Origin: Chryseobacterium nepalense
Lineage (GTDB): Bacteria; Bacteroidota; Bacteroidia; Flavobacteriales; Weeksellaceae
NCBI RefSeq assembly: GCF_023195755.1
Contig: NZ_CP096203.1
Coordinates: forward strand, 1,984,001-2,048,000
DNA: 64,000 bases
Reading direction: 5' to 3'
The first letter of the stretch is position 1, and every line of letters starts with the position of its first letter. The notes beneath the pieces were generated by a model. It was not told where the DNA came from and searched no databases. It saw only the letters and a program-made list of their open reading frames with translations. Positions 25,243-34,400 of this stretch are shown piece after piece. The translations under genes were made by a program, and so were the position numbers.

Positions 25243-25455
25243 ATGAAAAATATCCAAGACGAATTTCAGGTTTTTAAAGATGAATTGAGAAAGTTGAATA
25301 TTGAGGTTCAGAAAGTGGTAAAAGTTGGAAATGGCAGTATGGATTTCCATGAAGTTTTTTACAAATCGCCGAGATATGAAGATGTAAAGAGCGTATATGT
25401 TCAGAGACATAATCTGGATAATATTCTCCAAAAATTTAAGCAAGCCTATCATTAA
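25243..25455 (+). CDS. Small conserved-looking hypothetical protein
   Basis: The 70-residue product is charged and probably helical in its first half (IQDEFQVFKDELRKLNIEVQ), followed by GNGSMDFHEVFYKSP and a C-terminal helix. I do not recognise the family. That it is a real gene is supported by isolation on the plus strand, a perfect 14-bp-stem terminator six bases after its stop codon, and non-random composition. It has no signal peptide or membrane segment, so it should be cytoplasmic. Confidence 0.65.
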   Translation: MKNIQDEFQVFKDELRKLNIEVQKVVKVGNGSMDFHEVFYKSPRYEDVKSVYVQRHNLDNILQKFKQAYH

Positions 25456-25460
25456 ATAGA

Positions 25461-25498
25461 ACCCGCGGCTCAGATTCTCTGAGCCGCGGGTCTTTTAT
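25461..25498. terminator. Strong bidirectional terminator
   Basis: ACCCGCGGCTCAGA (25461-25474) and its exact complement TCTGAGCCGCGGGT (25478-25491) form a 14-bp stem with a TTC loop followed by CTTTT. It separates the small plus-strand gene from the convergent transporter gene. Confidence 0.92.
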
Positions 25499-25508
25499 AT
25501 ATTTTGTT

Positions 25509-26801
25509 TTAATCTTTATCAAGAGAAGATGTTTTCTTCGTGTCTCCCATTCTTGAGTAAACGATCAGTGAAAAGAAAATACAGCCGGTAATATACCAAT
25601 AAAAATAATGCTCTACATGCTGCTGTTTAAACCATAATGCCAGATATTCTGCCGTTCCTCCGAAAACCGCTACCGTCAATGCATATGGAAGCCCGACTCC
25701 CAAAGCTCTTACTTCAGACGGGAAAAGCTCAGCCTTTACGACTGCATTGATAGATGTATAACCACTTACAATAATTAGTGCAGCCATGATCAGAAAGAAA
25801 GCACCCCACATGGAAGTGGTCGTACTTAAAGCGTCCAGCAGGGGATAAGTGAATACTGTTCCCAAGATCCCGAAGCCCAGCAGCAAAGGTCTTCTTCCTA
25901 TTCTATCCGAGAGGGCTCCAAAAAGAGGCTGCAGACAGGCAAAAATAAAGAGCGAAACAAAAGAGATCAATGTAGAATCTTCTTTTGTAAGATGAACAGT
26001 ATTTACCAGAAATTTCTGCATGTAAGTAGTATAGGTATAGAATGCAAGCGTTCCGCCTAAAGTGAGACCTACTACTGTCAGTAGTGCTTTAGGATGTTTC
26101 AGTAATTCTTTTATAGTCCCTTTTTTATTTTCCTCTATCTTTTTTTTACTTTCAAAAGCTTCCGTTTCGTGGAGATTTGCTCTCAGGTACAACGCAATTA
26201 CGGAAAGCAATGCCCCGATGACGAAAGGAATTCTCCAGCCCCAGTTTTCAAGCTGGCTTTCCGTAAGTAATATTTTTTGTAAAATCAGTTGAATTCCGAG
26301 TGCGATGAGCTGTCCGCCAATCAAAGTCACATACTGAAAACTGGAATAAAATCCGCGTCTGTCGGAAGTTGCCATTTCACTGAGGTAAGTTGCAGATACA
26401 CCATATTCTCCTCCCACACTGAGACCTTGCAGAAGACGTGCTGTTAATAAAAGTAACGGAGCCAAAACTCCTATTGCATCATACGTTGGTGTTACTGCAA
26501 TCAGCAACGATCCGAAAGACATGAGCAATACTGAAAACGTCATGGCTTTTTTCCGTCCGATCCGATCTGCAATACTTCCGAAAAGCCAACCACCAACAGG
26601 GCGCATAAGAAAGCCAACGGCAAAAATTCCCGCTGTGTTCAGCAGTTGTGCCGTCATATCAGAATCGGGGAAGAAAGAGTTTGAGAAGTAAATGGCAAAT
26701 GCGGCGTACGCATACCAGTCGTACCATTCAACAAGATTTCCGATGGATCCGCCTACAATAGCTTTTATTCTCCCAGCGGTAGTGATTTGAGTAGTTTTCA
26801 T
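25509..26801 (-). CDS. MFS transporter, metabolite:H+ symporter (KgtP-like)
   Basis: The product (430 residues) has 12 predicted membrane helices and the signature of the MHS branch of the major facilitator superfamily: GNLVEWYDWYAYAAFA at the first helix, FGSIADRIGRKKAM between helices 2 and 3, LLQGLSVGGEYGVSATYLSE, and LFGALSDRIGRRPLL at the half repeat. KgtP, ProP and ShiA belong here and import organic acids, osmolytes or shikimate with protons. The substrate is not determined. The start at MKTTQ is preferred to one 57 bp upstream, which would add an unrelated basic leader. Confidence 0.9.
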   Translation of the reverse strand: MKTTQITTAGRIKAIVGGSIGNLVEWYDWYAYAAFAIYFSNSFFPDSDMTAQLLNTAGIFAVGFLMRPVGGWLFGSIADRIGRKKAMTFSVLLMSFGSLLIAVTPTYDAIGVLAPLLLLTARLLQGLSVGGEYGVSATYLSEMATSDRRGFYSSFQYVTLIGGQLIALGIQLILQKILLTESQLENWGWRIPFVIGALLSVIALYLRANLHETEAFESKKKIEENKKGTIKELLKHPKALLTVVGLTLGGTLAFYTYTTYMQKFLVNTVHLTKEDSTLISFVSLFIFACLQPLFGALSDRIGRRPLLLGFGILGTVFTYPLLDALSTTTSMWGAFFLIMAALIIVSGYTSINAVVKAELFPSEVRALGVGLPYALTVAVFGGTAEYLALWFKQQHVEHYFYWYITGCIFFSLIVYSRMGDTKKTSSLDKD

Positions 26802-26906
26802 GCCGGAAAGATATTTCTTTTTCGATATATGTAAAAGATGGTTGAGTAAAATTTGCAATGAAAGTGCCTTGACGATAATAATTATTTACCTGAACGTCTA
26901 TTGCTG

Positions 26907-26914
26907 CAAAGCTA
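26907..26914 (-). promoter_or_regulatory. -7 box (TAGCTTTGC) upstream of the MHS transporter
   Basis: CAAAGCTA on the plus strand, about 105 nt before the ATG; a CAA (TTG) lies 24 nt further upstream. It implies a 5' UTR of about 100 nt. Confidence 0.35.
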
Positions 26915-27012
26915 AAGACGGCTTTATTCACATAAAAACAAATAACGTCTGAAAAATTAAACTGATAATATTATCCAAAAAAAACTGTAGTAAGTATGGG
27001 TAATGATGGGAT

Positions 27013-27045
27013 AAATTTCGGCGGCAAAGCCGCCGCCCCGAAATT
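27013..27045 (-). terminator. Terminator-like palindrome after the redox operon
   Basis: CGGCGGC-AAA-GCCGCCG (27019-27035) with outer AATTTCG (27014-27020) and CGAAATT (27039-27045) forms a long stem with a small CCC bulge. Its core is the same as in the hairpin at 40205-40257, so it may be a dispersed element used as terminator. Confidence 0.65.
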
Positions 27046-27065
27046 ATTTATAAAGAGTTTTGTTA

Positions 27066-27815
27066 TTATTCTTTAATAAGCTGTTCAAAAGTAGTTGATC
27101 CGTCTTTTAAAGTGATTTCCAGATAATAATTTCCGGATTTCAGATCTGAAATATTGATTTCTTTCCCATCCACTTTCACGGTTCTGATTTTTCTTCCTGC
27201 AGAATCAAAGATGTCTGCCGATTTGATCTTATCAGCATTTTTGAAGCTTACCGTTTCTTTTGCAGGATTAGGATACAGCATTATCTTCTGTTTTTCCGCT
27301 ACAACTTCTCCGGTTGCCAGCGCTGAAGCTCTGGTAAGAGTAGCATAGTCTCTTAAAGAACCATGATAAGCAAGGCCTAACGCACCAGCTCTTCTTGCAT
27401 AGAAAATATCAATATTTGAATTGGTGTTGGACAATGCGAAATCTCCTGCACCTCCTGCTAAGCTTCTGGTGGCTATAACCGTTCTTGTACTTCCGGAAAC
27501 CGTGTCCGATGTTACAGTCCAATCCTGGGAAGAGTCAGCAGAAGGAGTTACACCTATTCCACTAAATGTGTAATCCCTGTTTGCAGAAGAATTATAAATA
27601 AATCCGTCTGCTCCGGAGGCCATTCCACTTGTTCCAAAACCTATGGCCAGCATAGAATTGCTGTCTCCTGTGAGTACCAGAGTCACTGTAGTAGGATTGG
27701 TAACGATTCTTACTGTCATACCTGTCGTCGGCAGACTTACTGTTCCTGTCGAAAAAGTCTGTGCTCCGATCAAAGATGCCAGAGCCATTGATAAAGTAAG
27801 TAAAACTTTTTTCAT
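27066..27815 (-). CDS. DOMON-domain protein with T9SS type A sorting domain
   Basis: The 249-residue product has a signal peptide (to LIGAQ), a DOMON-like beta-sandwich over about residues 25-155 and a type A sorting domain from 177 (KIMLYPNPAKETVSFK, final QLIKE). DOMON signs are MLAIGFGTSGMASGADGFIY, TVSGSTRTVIATRSL and the closing FYARRAGALGLAYHG. Met65 and His151 fall where DOMON cytochromes such as the cellobiose dehydrogenase heme domain carry their Met/His heme b ligands, so heme binding is possible. It is the last gene of the redox operon, 3 bp after the ankyrin gene, and is predicted to be exported to the cell surface. Confidence 0.8.
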   Translation of the reverse strand: MKKVLLTLSMALASLIGAQTFSTGTVSLPTTGMTVRIVTNPTTVTLVLTGDSNSMLAIGFGTSGMASGADGFIYNSSANRDYTFSGIGVTPSADSSQDWTVTSDTVSGSTRTVIATRSLAGGAGDFALSNTNSNIDIFYARRAGALGLAYHGSLRDYATLTRASALATGEVVAEKQKIMLYPNPAKETVSFKNADKIKSADIFDSAGRKIRTVKVDGKEINISDLKSGNYYLEITLKDGSTTFEQLIKE

Positions 27816-27818
27816 ATG

Positions 27819-28346
27819 TTAATTTTTTAAGAGATTAATGATTTCTTTATTATTGGTCTGCAAGGCATACTCGAAAGGAGTCATTCCCTGTGAATCTTTT
27901 AAGGTTTTATCAGCCTTGTACTTTAGTAACAATTCAGTTAATTCTTTATTACCGGACTTTACTGCCCAAAATAACGGAGTTATTCCTGTGGCGTCAGCAA
28001 TATTAGGATTCGCATTTTTCTTCAGAATATATTCTACCAATTCTTTATTGTATCTAAAGGCGAGTCCGGCGAGAGCGGTACCTTCCCTACTTTTATAATT
28101 TACATCTTTTACATGATCAATCAGAAATTTGGCCACCTCAACATTTCCTCTATAGCATGCAAGAATGAGTGGTGAGAATCCGTTTTCATTGGTTTGGTTA
28201 ATGACATCCGGGTCCTTTTTCATCAGTTCTTTTACTTCCTCAACAGTTCCGGTACGGGCGACATCAAAAATTGATTTTGCGTTGTCCTGGGCAAATGTCA
28301 AAGTAAGTCCCAGGAATATACTTAATATTATAATGATCTTTTTCAT
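27819..28346 (-). CDS. Secreted ankyrin-repeat protein
   Basis: The 175-residue product has a signal peptide (to LTFAQ) and four ankyrin repeats: ENGFSPLILACYRGNVEVAK, REGTALAGLAFRYNKELVEY, ATGITPLFWAVKSGNKELTE and SQGMTPFEYALQTNNKEIIN, plus an initial degenerate one. Periplasmic ankyrin proteins often accompany catalases or redox enzymes (AnkB-type) in bacteria and act as protein-protein scaffolds. The start codon overlaps the stop of the YceI gene by 4 bp, indicating translational coupling. Confidence 0.9.
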   Translation of the reverse strand: MKKIIIILSIFLGLTLTFAQDNAKSIFDVARTGTVEEVKELMKKDPDVINQTNENGFSPLILACYRGNVEVAKFLIDHVKDVNYKSREGTALAGLAFRYNKELVEYILKKNANPNIADATGITPLFWAVKSGNKELTELLLKYKADKTLKDSQGMTPFEYALQTNNKEIINLLKN

Positions 28347-28888
28347 TGTTTAACCAAAATATAATTATATTCAACATTCACTGTTTCCGCTACTTTTTTC
28401 ATTACCATTTTAGGGATTGTCACTTTATGATCAGCAGCTTTTACCGTAAATCCTCCTGACATAAAAATTTTTCCGTCTTTGGCATATATTGTTGCAGTTG
28501 AGGTGTAAGCCTTTGCCACTCCGTGGAAATTAAGAGTTCCCTGAACCGTAAATTTCTGAGGTGAAGCCGTAACTTTCGACTTATCAAAATTCACAATTTT
28601 ACCGGTAAATGTAGTTTTTGGAAATTTAGCCGTTTCTGCATAGCTTTCATTAAAATGCTCTTCCATGAGTTTGGTTTTAAAATGAAAGTTTTTAACCACT
28701 GAAACAGAGGCAACATCTCCGTTATCGGCGTTGAGAACAACAATATTATTGTCGTCCTGTGCAAATACATCTTCAAAAAGAGGAACTGAGGCTTCAAAGG
28801 TAACCTTTCCTGTTTTAGACATATATTTTTGGGCAAAAAACAAGTTGCCCGTTATCATTAACATGATGAAAATAATCAGCTTTTTCAT
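28343..28888 (-). CDS. YceI family periplasmic protein
   Basis: The 181-residue product has a signal peptide (to NLFFAQ) and the YceI/lipocalin-like barrel: YMSKTGKVTFEASVPLFEDV, the central FHFKTKLMEEHFNESYAETA and FPKTTFTGKI, and TVQGTLNFHGVAKAY. YceI proteins bind isoprenoid quinones or similar amphiphiles in a central cavity, often beside cytochromes. It lies between the cytochrome lipoprotein (9 bp away) and the ankyrin gene (4-bp overlap), so it is within the operon. Confidence 0.9.
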   Translation of the reverse strand: MKKLIIFIMLMITGNLFFAQKYMSKTGKVTFEASVPLFEDVFAQDDNNIVVLNADNGDVASVSVVKNFHFKTKLMEEHFNESYAETAKFPKTTFTGKIVNFDKSKVTASPQKFTVQGTLNFHGVAKAYTSTATIYAKDGKIFMSGGFTVKAADHKVTIPKMVMKKVAETVNVEYNYILVKQ

Positions 28889-28897
28889 AATAGATAT

Positions 28898-29236
28898 TTA
28901 GTTTTCGGAAAGTCCGTCGGCTTTCCATTTGGTGATGATATTGATTTGTGCAGGTGACAAACTTCCGCCCTGCGGCATTTTCAGAGGATCTCCATTGGGC
29001 CTGCTGATACGGTCTATAATATTGTTGATATTATTTTTCACCTGATTATAATTGGTTAAAGCCAGAGCACCGGGAGAATGGCAACTCACACAGTTGGCAT
29101 CAATAATCGCTTTAACATCTTTATTATAAGTTACTTTTTCAGCAATAGGCGTGTTATCCGATATCTCTTCATAGGTTCTGCTTTCACAGGCAATAAATAC
29201 TGCTGCCGTTGAAATGATGTATACAAACTTTTTCAT
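28898..29236 (-). CDS. c-type cytochrome lipoprotein
   Basis: The product (112 residues) starts MKKFVYIISTAAVFIAC, a lipoprotein signal with Cys17, and carries one heme c attachment motif CVSCH (C49, C52, H53). Met87 in LKMPQGG is the probable second axial ligand; the final helix (PAQINIITKWKADGLSEN) closes a small class I-like cytochrome fold. It should be anchored in a membrane and pass electrons within the periplasm or at the outer membrane. A longer frame upstream merely overlaps the neighbouring gene. It is separated from the DUF5777 gene by one base. Confidence 0.9.
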   Translation of the reverse strand: MKKFVYIISTAAVFIACESRTYEEISDNTPIAEKVTYNKDVKAIIDANCVSCHSPGALALTNYNQVKNNINNIIDRISRPNGDPLKMPQGGSLSPAQINIITKWKADGLSEN

Positions 29237-29237
29237 A

Positions 29238-30083
29238 TTAAAAAACTCTATAAAGATTAAATCCGAAGAAAATCTGTCCTTTTTCCCACTTTCCCGTAGC
29301 ATTGGTGAGATACCCAATATCTGAATTGATTTGCGAATTGGTAAACAACAGTTGAAAAACGTGGCCTCCCGTTTCAATATCCATCCCTACAGACAGAGGA
29401 TTTTTATAAAAACTGTGGTTATCAAAATTCACGAAATATTCTGCATTAATCGATATTCTTTTTGAAATCTTGTATCTTCCCCCGATACCCGCCAGAAACT
29501 GATCTTTATCTTCAATTGTCGGTTCGTAAAGATTTTTATGAACATAAGAAGGAGTTAGCTGCAGTGAAAAATCATCATTAAATCTTCTGGAAATCAAAGC
29601 CTGAGTAAGATAAGAAAGTCTGTCTGCAAACTTCAGATGTGGATAATTATCCGTGCTCAGATCTGTATTTACGGCCAATACATTGTACCCTACAATATCC
29701 ACCGGGAAATTATCATTTTGTTTCACCAATCTGTATTTTGCGCCGCCCTCAAAAGTTTTCTGATTGGTTTCTCTTGATAAATTTAATGATAGCCAGTCTG
29801 TAGCTCCATAAATAACCCCAAGTTTGGTTGAGGCATCATCCAGTCCGAAAAAATCTTTGAAGCCTTTGCTTACATCACCAAAACGGTGTGCCACAACAAT
29901 GTACCACTCTTTTTTTGCGGGTAATTTAGTAGATTGTCCGGTTACAATCTGCAATGCCTTAAAAGCAGGCTGGGAAGTATCGGTATTTTTTGTTTGAATG
30001 GTGTCAATATCTTTCAGCAGATCCTCCTGTGCAAAGGTGAAACCTGAGATCAATACCGACAAAAATAGTAAGGTTTTTGTCAT
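29238..30083 (-). CDS. DUF5777 family outer-membrane beta-barrel protein
   Basis: The 281-residue product has a signal peptide (to GFTFAQ) and the DUF5777 pattern: LQIVTGQSTKLPAKKEWYIV, AHRFGDVSKGFKDFFGLDDA, IYGATDWLSLNLSR, KFADRLSYLTQALISRRFN. It ends in an aromatic strand (IFFGFNLYRVF) as outer-membrane barrels do. Its function is unknown. As first gene of an operon with a cytochrome, YceI, ankyrin and DOMON proteins it may form an outer-membrane component of a redox path. A promoter and a CRP-like palindrome lie directly upstream. Confidence 0.88.
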   Translation of the reverse strand: MTKTLLFLSVLISGFTFAQEDLLKDIDTIQTKNTDTSQPAFKALQIVTGQSTKLPAKKEWYIVVAHRFGDVSKGFKDFFGLDDASTKLGVIYGATDWLSLNLSRETNQKTFEGGAKYRLVKQNDNFPVDIVGYNVLAVNTDLSTDNYPHLKFADRLSYLTQALISRRFNDDFSLQLTPSYVHKNLYEPTIEDKDQFLAGIGGRYKISKRISINAEYFVNFDNHSFYKNPLSVGMDIETGGHVFQLLFTNSQINSDIGYLTNATGKWEKGQIFFGFNLYRVF

Positions 30084-30109
30084 ACAATTTCTATTAAAGT
30101 TTAGTATGA

Positions 30110-30117
30110 CAAACTTA
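30110..30117 (-). promoter_or_regulatory. -7 box (TAAGTTTG) of the redox operon
   Basis: CAAACTTA on the plus strand. The transcription start should be near 30105, giving a 5' UTR of about 22 nt. The -33 TTG is not at a good distance, as expected for a promoter that needs an activator. Confidence 0.55.
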
Positions 30118-30140
30118 TATACTTATGCTATCAAAAGTGC

Positions 30141-30154
30141 GTGATAAAAGTCAC
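30141..30154. promoter_or_regulatory. CRP/FNR-like operator (GTGA-N6-TCAC)
   Basis: GTGATAAAAGTCAC is a palindrome of the CRP family type. Its centre is about 41-42 bp upstream of the inferred start of the redox operon, the class II activator position. The adjacent Crp/Fnr gene is the natural candidate to bind it. A looser palindrome, GATTG-N7-CAATC, follows at 30161-30177. Confidence 0.5.
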
Positions 30155-30206
30155 CGACCGGATTGTTTTTATCAATCAAATTGTTAAATTAATTAAATAT
30201 AATTTA

Positions 30207-30857
30207 TTAGCCTTGTATAACATTTTCATTAAGAGGCAATTTTATGCCTTCTTTGGTTTGCGAAATGTCGCCTTCATTCTCAATTTTTTTCAAAACACGG
30301 CTTACTACTTCTCTGGAAGTCCCCAGATTGCTTGCTATTTCGCGATGGGTAAGCTTTATAGGATTGCAGCCGGTGATTGAAATCTGCTGCCGGATATAAT
30401 TTAATACTCTTTTATCAAGTCTGTGAAAAACGGCATAGTTTACCATACTCATGACGTCTGAAAATCTTTTGTCATATTCATGGTAAAAAACACGATTGAT
30501 TTCCGGATATGCAATCAGCCAATCGTGGATTATTGATACCGGAACAAGCATAATTTCAGAATCTTCTTCTGCTACGGCATATACCCTGCTGATATAGTCT
30601 GTAAAAATAGATGAAAAAGTCATCAGACAGCTATCATTAGTTCTGATGTAATAATAGATAAGTTCACGGCCGTCATTTAATGTAAAAACCCTTACAGACC
30701 CTTTAATGAGAAAGGGTACAAATTTGTTTTTCTGACCTTCACGAATAATTTCAGTCTTTGCCTTTACTTCTGTGACGACTGCATTTTTATTAAGTTCACC
30801 TAAAAATTGTTCGCCTAAAAAACCAAATTTATTACGAACAAACTGATTATTTACCAT
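30207..30857 (-). CDS. Crp/Fnr family transcriptional regulator
   Basis: The 216-residue product has the cyclic-nucleotide-binding fold (EIIREGQKNKFVPFLIKGSV, VFTLNDGRELIYYYIRTND), a dimerisation helix and a C-terminal winged helix with IKLTHREIASNLGTSREVVSRVLKKIENEG. It lacks the N-terminal cysteine cluster of oxygen-sensing FNR, and the residues expected for cAMP binding are not clear. Many flavobacterial members respond to redox or NO. The gene lies upstream of, and in the same direction as, the redox operon, separated by 123 bp that contain a CRP-like palindrome. A -7 box (TATCTTTGC) is at 30887-30880. Confidence 0.92.
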   Translation of the reverse strand: MVNNQFVRNKFGFLGEQFLGELNKNAVVTEVKAKTEIIREGQKNKFVPFLIKGSVRVFTLNDGRELIYYYIRTNDSCLMTFSSIFTDYISRVYAVAEEDSEIMLVPVSIIHDWLIAYPEINRVFYHEYDKRFSDVMSMVNYAVFHRLDKRVLNYIRQQISITGCNPIKLTHREIASNLGTSREVVSRVLKKIENEGDISQTKEGIKLPLNENVIQG

Positions 30858-30879
30858 ATCCTAATACCATATCTTGAAG

Positions 30880-30887
30880 CAAAGATA
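30880..30887 (-). promoter_or_regulatory. -7 box (TATCTTTGC) of the Crp/Fnr gene
   Basis: CAAAGATA on the plus strand, 22 nt before the ATG; no TTG at the usual -33 distance. Confidence 0.45.
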
Positions 30888-31037
30888 TAAAATTGTGACT
30901 TGGATTTTATATTTTTTTAATCTATTAATAAGAATTATAAAATAATAGGAAATTACAAACAATATACAATTCTAATTAGTAGCAACGTATGAAATAAAGC
31001 ATTTATATCATATAACAGCAATCTATCAGTATAAAAA

Positions 31038-31061
31038 AATGCCCCATTAAAAATGGAGCAC
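31038..31061 (-). terminator. Terminator after the DUF3467 gene
   Basis: TGCCCCAT and ATGGAGCA pair with one mismatch around an A-rich loop, preceded on the plus strand by seven A (T-run on the transcript). It ends the rpoBC-DUF3467 transcript. Confidence 0.75.
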
Positions 31062-31084
31062 TTCTGTATGTTTATGAGTAAATC

Positions 31085-31390
31085 TTAAGCGTTTACGTTG
31101 TTTCCTCCTAATACGAAAGGTTCAACTTCTTTGATTTCTCCGAATTGTTGCTCATAGTTAGCAATATTCTGTTGAAGAGCAGAAAGTACTCTTTTTGCGT
31201 GAAGTGGAGCAAGGATAACTCTTGATCTTACTTTCGCTTGCTGTACACCCGGCATTAACTGGATGAAATCTACTACAAACTCAGATGGAGAGTGGTTTAC
31301 CAAAGCTAAATTAGCATAGATACCAGCCGCTACCATTTCGTTTAATTCGATGTTGATGTTTCCGTCTTGTGGGTTTTGATTGTTGTCCAT
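31085..31390 (-). CDS. DUF3467 domain-containing protein
   Basis: The 101-residue product reads INIELNEMVAAGIYANLALV, NHSPSEFVVDFIQLMPGVQQ and VILAPLHAKRVLSALQQNIA, the complete DUF3467 pattern. The family is small and cytoplasmic; in Bacteroidota it sits immediately downstream of rpoC, as here, and its role, perhaps connected with transcription, is unknown. The 89-bp gap to rpoC contains an inverted repeat (GAAATTTGAG 31419-31428, CTCAAATTTC 31458-31467) that could be an attenuator or RNA-processing site. Confidence 0.92.
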   Translation of the reverse strand: MDNNQNPQDGNINIELNEMVAAGIYANLALVNHSPSEFVVDFIQLMPGVQQAKVRSRVILAPLHAKRVLSALQQNIANYEQQFGEIKEVEPFVLGGNNVNA

Positions 31391-31479
31391 TTGTTATAAA
31401 TTATATTTTAAAAAATTCGAAATTTGAGATTGTGAAAGTATAAAAATAATTTCAAACCTCAAATTTCAAATTATAAATT

Positions 31480-34400
31480 TTAGTTAAGATCTTCGAATTC
31501 TTTCTTAGAACCAACGATTACATTCTGGTATTCTTTAAGACCTGTACCTGCAGGAATTCTGTGTCCTACAATTACATTTTCTTTAAGACCGTGCAGATCA
31601 TCAACCTTACCTGCAACTGCTGCTTCATTAAGAACTTTCGTTGTTTCCTGGAACGATGCGGCAGACATGAATGATTTAGTCTGAAGAGCTGCTCTTGTAA
31701 TACCCTGCAATACTGGCGTTGCCGTAGCTGGTAAAGCTTCTCTTACTTCCACTAAAGCCTGATCTTCACGCTTTAACTTAGAGTTTTCGTCTCTTAATTC
31801 TCTTGCCGTAATCATCTGACCCGGTTTGAATACTTTAGAATCTCCCGCCTCTACTACAACTTTAAGACCGAATACTCTGTTGTTTTCTTCCAAGAAATCA
31901 TATTTATGTTCAAGAGCACCTTCAAGGAACTGAGTATCACCTCCGTCAACGATAGATACTTTCGTCATCATCTGTCTTACGATGATTTCGAAGTGCTTGT
32001 CGTCAATTTTTACCCCTTGTAAACGGTAAACTTCCTGAATTTCATTTACCAAATATTCCTGAACAGCTGTTGGGCCTTTGATTCTCAAGATATCGTCCGG
32101 TGTGATAGATCCGTCAGAAAGTGGCGAACCAGCTCTTACGAAGTCATTCTCCTGTACAAGGATCTGGTTGGATAATTTAACCAAATAAATTTTTCTCTCC
32201 CCAGTTTTAGCTTCAACGATCAATTCACGGTTACCTCTCTTGATTTTTCCGTAAGAAACTACCCCGTCGATTTCTGTAACCACCGCTGGGTTTGAAGGGT
32301 TTCTTGCTTCGAATAATTCGGTAACTCTCGGAAGACCTCCGGTGATATCCCCTGCTTTTGCAGATTTTCTAGGGATTTTAATTAAGACTTTACCAGCCTT
32401 AATTTTTTCACCATCGTTTACCATTAAGTGGGCTCCTACCGGTAAGTTGTATGCTTTCTGCTCAACTCCTTTAGAATCTACCACTTTTAATGTTGGTACG
32501 GCTTTCTTATTTCTGGATTCAGAAATTACTTTCTCTTCAAATCCTGTCTGTTCGTCAATTTCCAATTGGAATGAAACCCCCTGGATGATATCTTCGTACT
32601 CTACCTTACCTGCTGTTTCAGCAATAATAACGGCGTTATACGGATCCCATCTACAGATTACATCTCCTTTTTTCACTTTATCACCAGGTTTTACTGCTAA
32701 TATGGAACCATAAGGTACGTTGGCTACCATTAATGGTGTTCTTGACTCATTATCAGCAACCAATCTGAATTCCGTTGAACGGGAAACAACCACTTCAGCA
32801 GTATTACCGTTTTCATCTTCAGAAGTAATGGTTCTTACTTCATCCATTTCAACGATACCGTCTCTTCTTGCAACGATTGATGGGTTTTCTGATACGTTTC
32901 CTGCAGTACCCCCTTGGTGGAATGTTCTCAACGTAAGCTGAGTTCCCGGTTCCCCGATGGATTGTGCTGCAATTACACCTACCGCTTCACCCATGTGAAT
33001 CATTTTACCTGTTGCTAAGTTTCTACCGTAACATTTCGCACAGATACCTTTCTTAGCTTCACAAGTTAATGGTGAACGAACTTCAACAGCTTCTAATCCT
33101 GCTTCCTCGATTCTCTTAGCTAATGCTTCAGAGATTACCTGGTCAGCTTCAGCGATTAGTTCATCACTTTCAGGATCGTAAATATTATGTAAAGAAACTC
33201 TACCTAAGATTCTTTCGGAGATTTTTTCAACGATCTCGTCATTTTTCTTAAGTGCAGTAACTTCTGTTCCTCTTAACGTTCCACAGTCTTCTTCTGTAAC
33301 GATAACGTCCTGTGCAACGTCTACCAATCTTCTCGTTAAGTAACCGGCATCGGCCGTCTTAAGAGCGGTATCCGCAAGACCTTTACGGGCACCGTGGGTA
33401 GAGATAAAGTATTCTAGGATGGAAAGACCTTCTTTAAAGTTTGCAAGAATCGGGTTTTCAATGATCTCCGCTCCGGTAGAACCGGCTTTCTGCGGTTTTG
33501 CCATCAAACCTCTCATCCCTGATAACTGACGGATCTGTTCCTTAGAACCCCTCGCCCCGGAGTCAAGCATCATGTATACAGAGTTGAAACCACCCTGATC
33601 AACTTTCATTCTGCTCATGATCATCTCCGTTAATCCTGCGTTGGTGTTTGTCCAAACGTCGATTACCTGGTTATAACGTTCTGTATCGGTAATTAGACCC
33701 ATGTTATAATTAGCTCTAATTTCGTCTACAGTTTCGATTGATTGTGCAATCATCTGCTTTTTCTCAACAGGAACTACGATATCACCTAATGAGAAAGAAA
33801 GACCTCCTTTGAATGCGTTTGAATATCCTAAGTCTTTCATCGCATCAAGGAACTTCACAGTGGTAGGGAAATCCGTATCAGCAAGGATCTTACCGATAAC
33901 GTTTCTTAATGATTTCTTCGTTAAAAGCTCATTAATATATCCTACCTGCTTCGGTACAATCTGGTTAAACAAAATTCTACCTACAGAAGTTTCGATCAGT
34001 CTTGTAACGATTTCACCGTCTTCTTTAACCGGAAGTCTACATCTTACTTTAGCATTTAAAGATACTCTTCCTTCAGCGTAAGCGATTTCCGCTTCCTCAG
34101 GAGAATAGAATGCAAGACCCTCACCTTTTACTTTCATATCTTCTGTAGAGCTCAATTCTTTGGTCATGAAATAAAGACCAAGAACCATGTCCTGAGAAGG
34201 TACCGTAATTGGAGAACCGTTTGCCGGGTTCAGGATGTTCTGAGAACCTAACATCAATAACTGAGCTTCAAGGATTGCTTCCGGACCTAACGGTAAGTGT
34301 ACCGCCATCTGGTCACCATCGAAATCCGCATTGAATGCTGTCGTTACCAATGGGTGAAGCTGAATTGCCTTACCTTCGATCATCTTAGGCTGGAATGCCT

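Noticed and set aside
29237..29377. Longer start for the cytochrome gene
   Set aside because: It overlaps the DUF5777 coding sequence, and the lipoprotein signal begins at the inner ATG.
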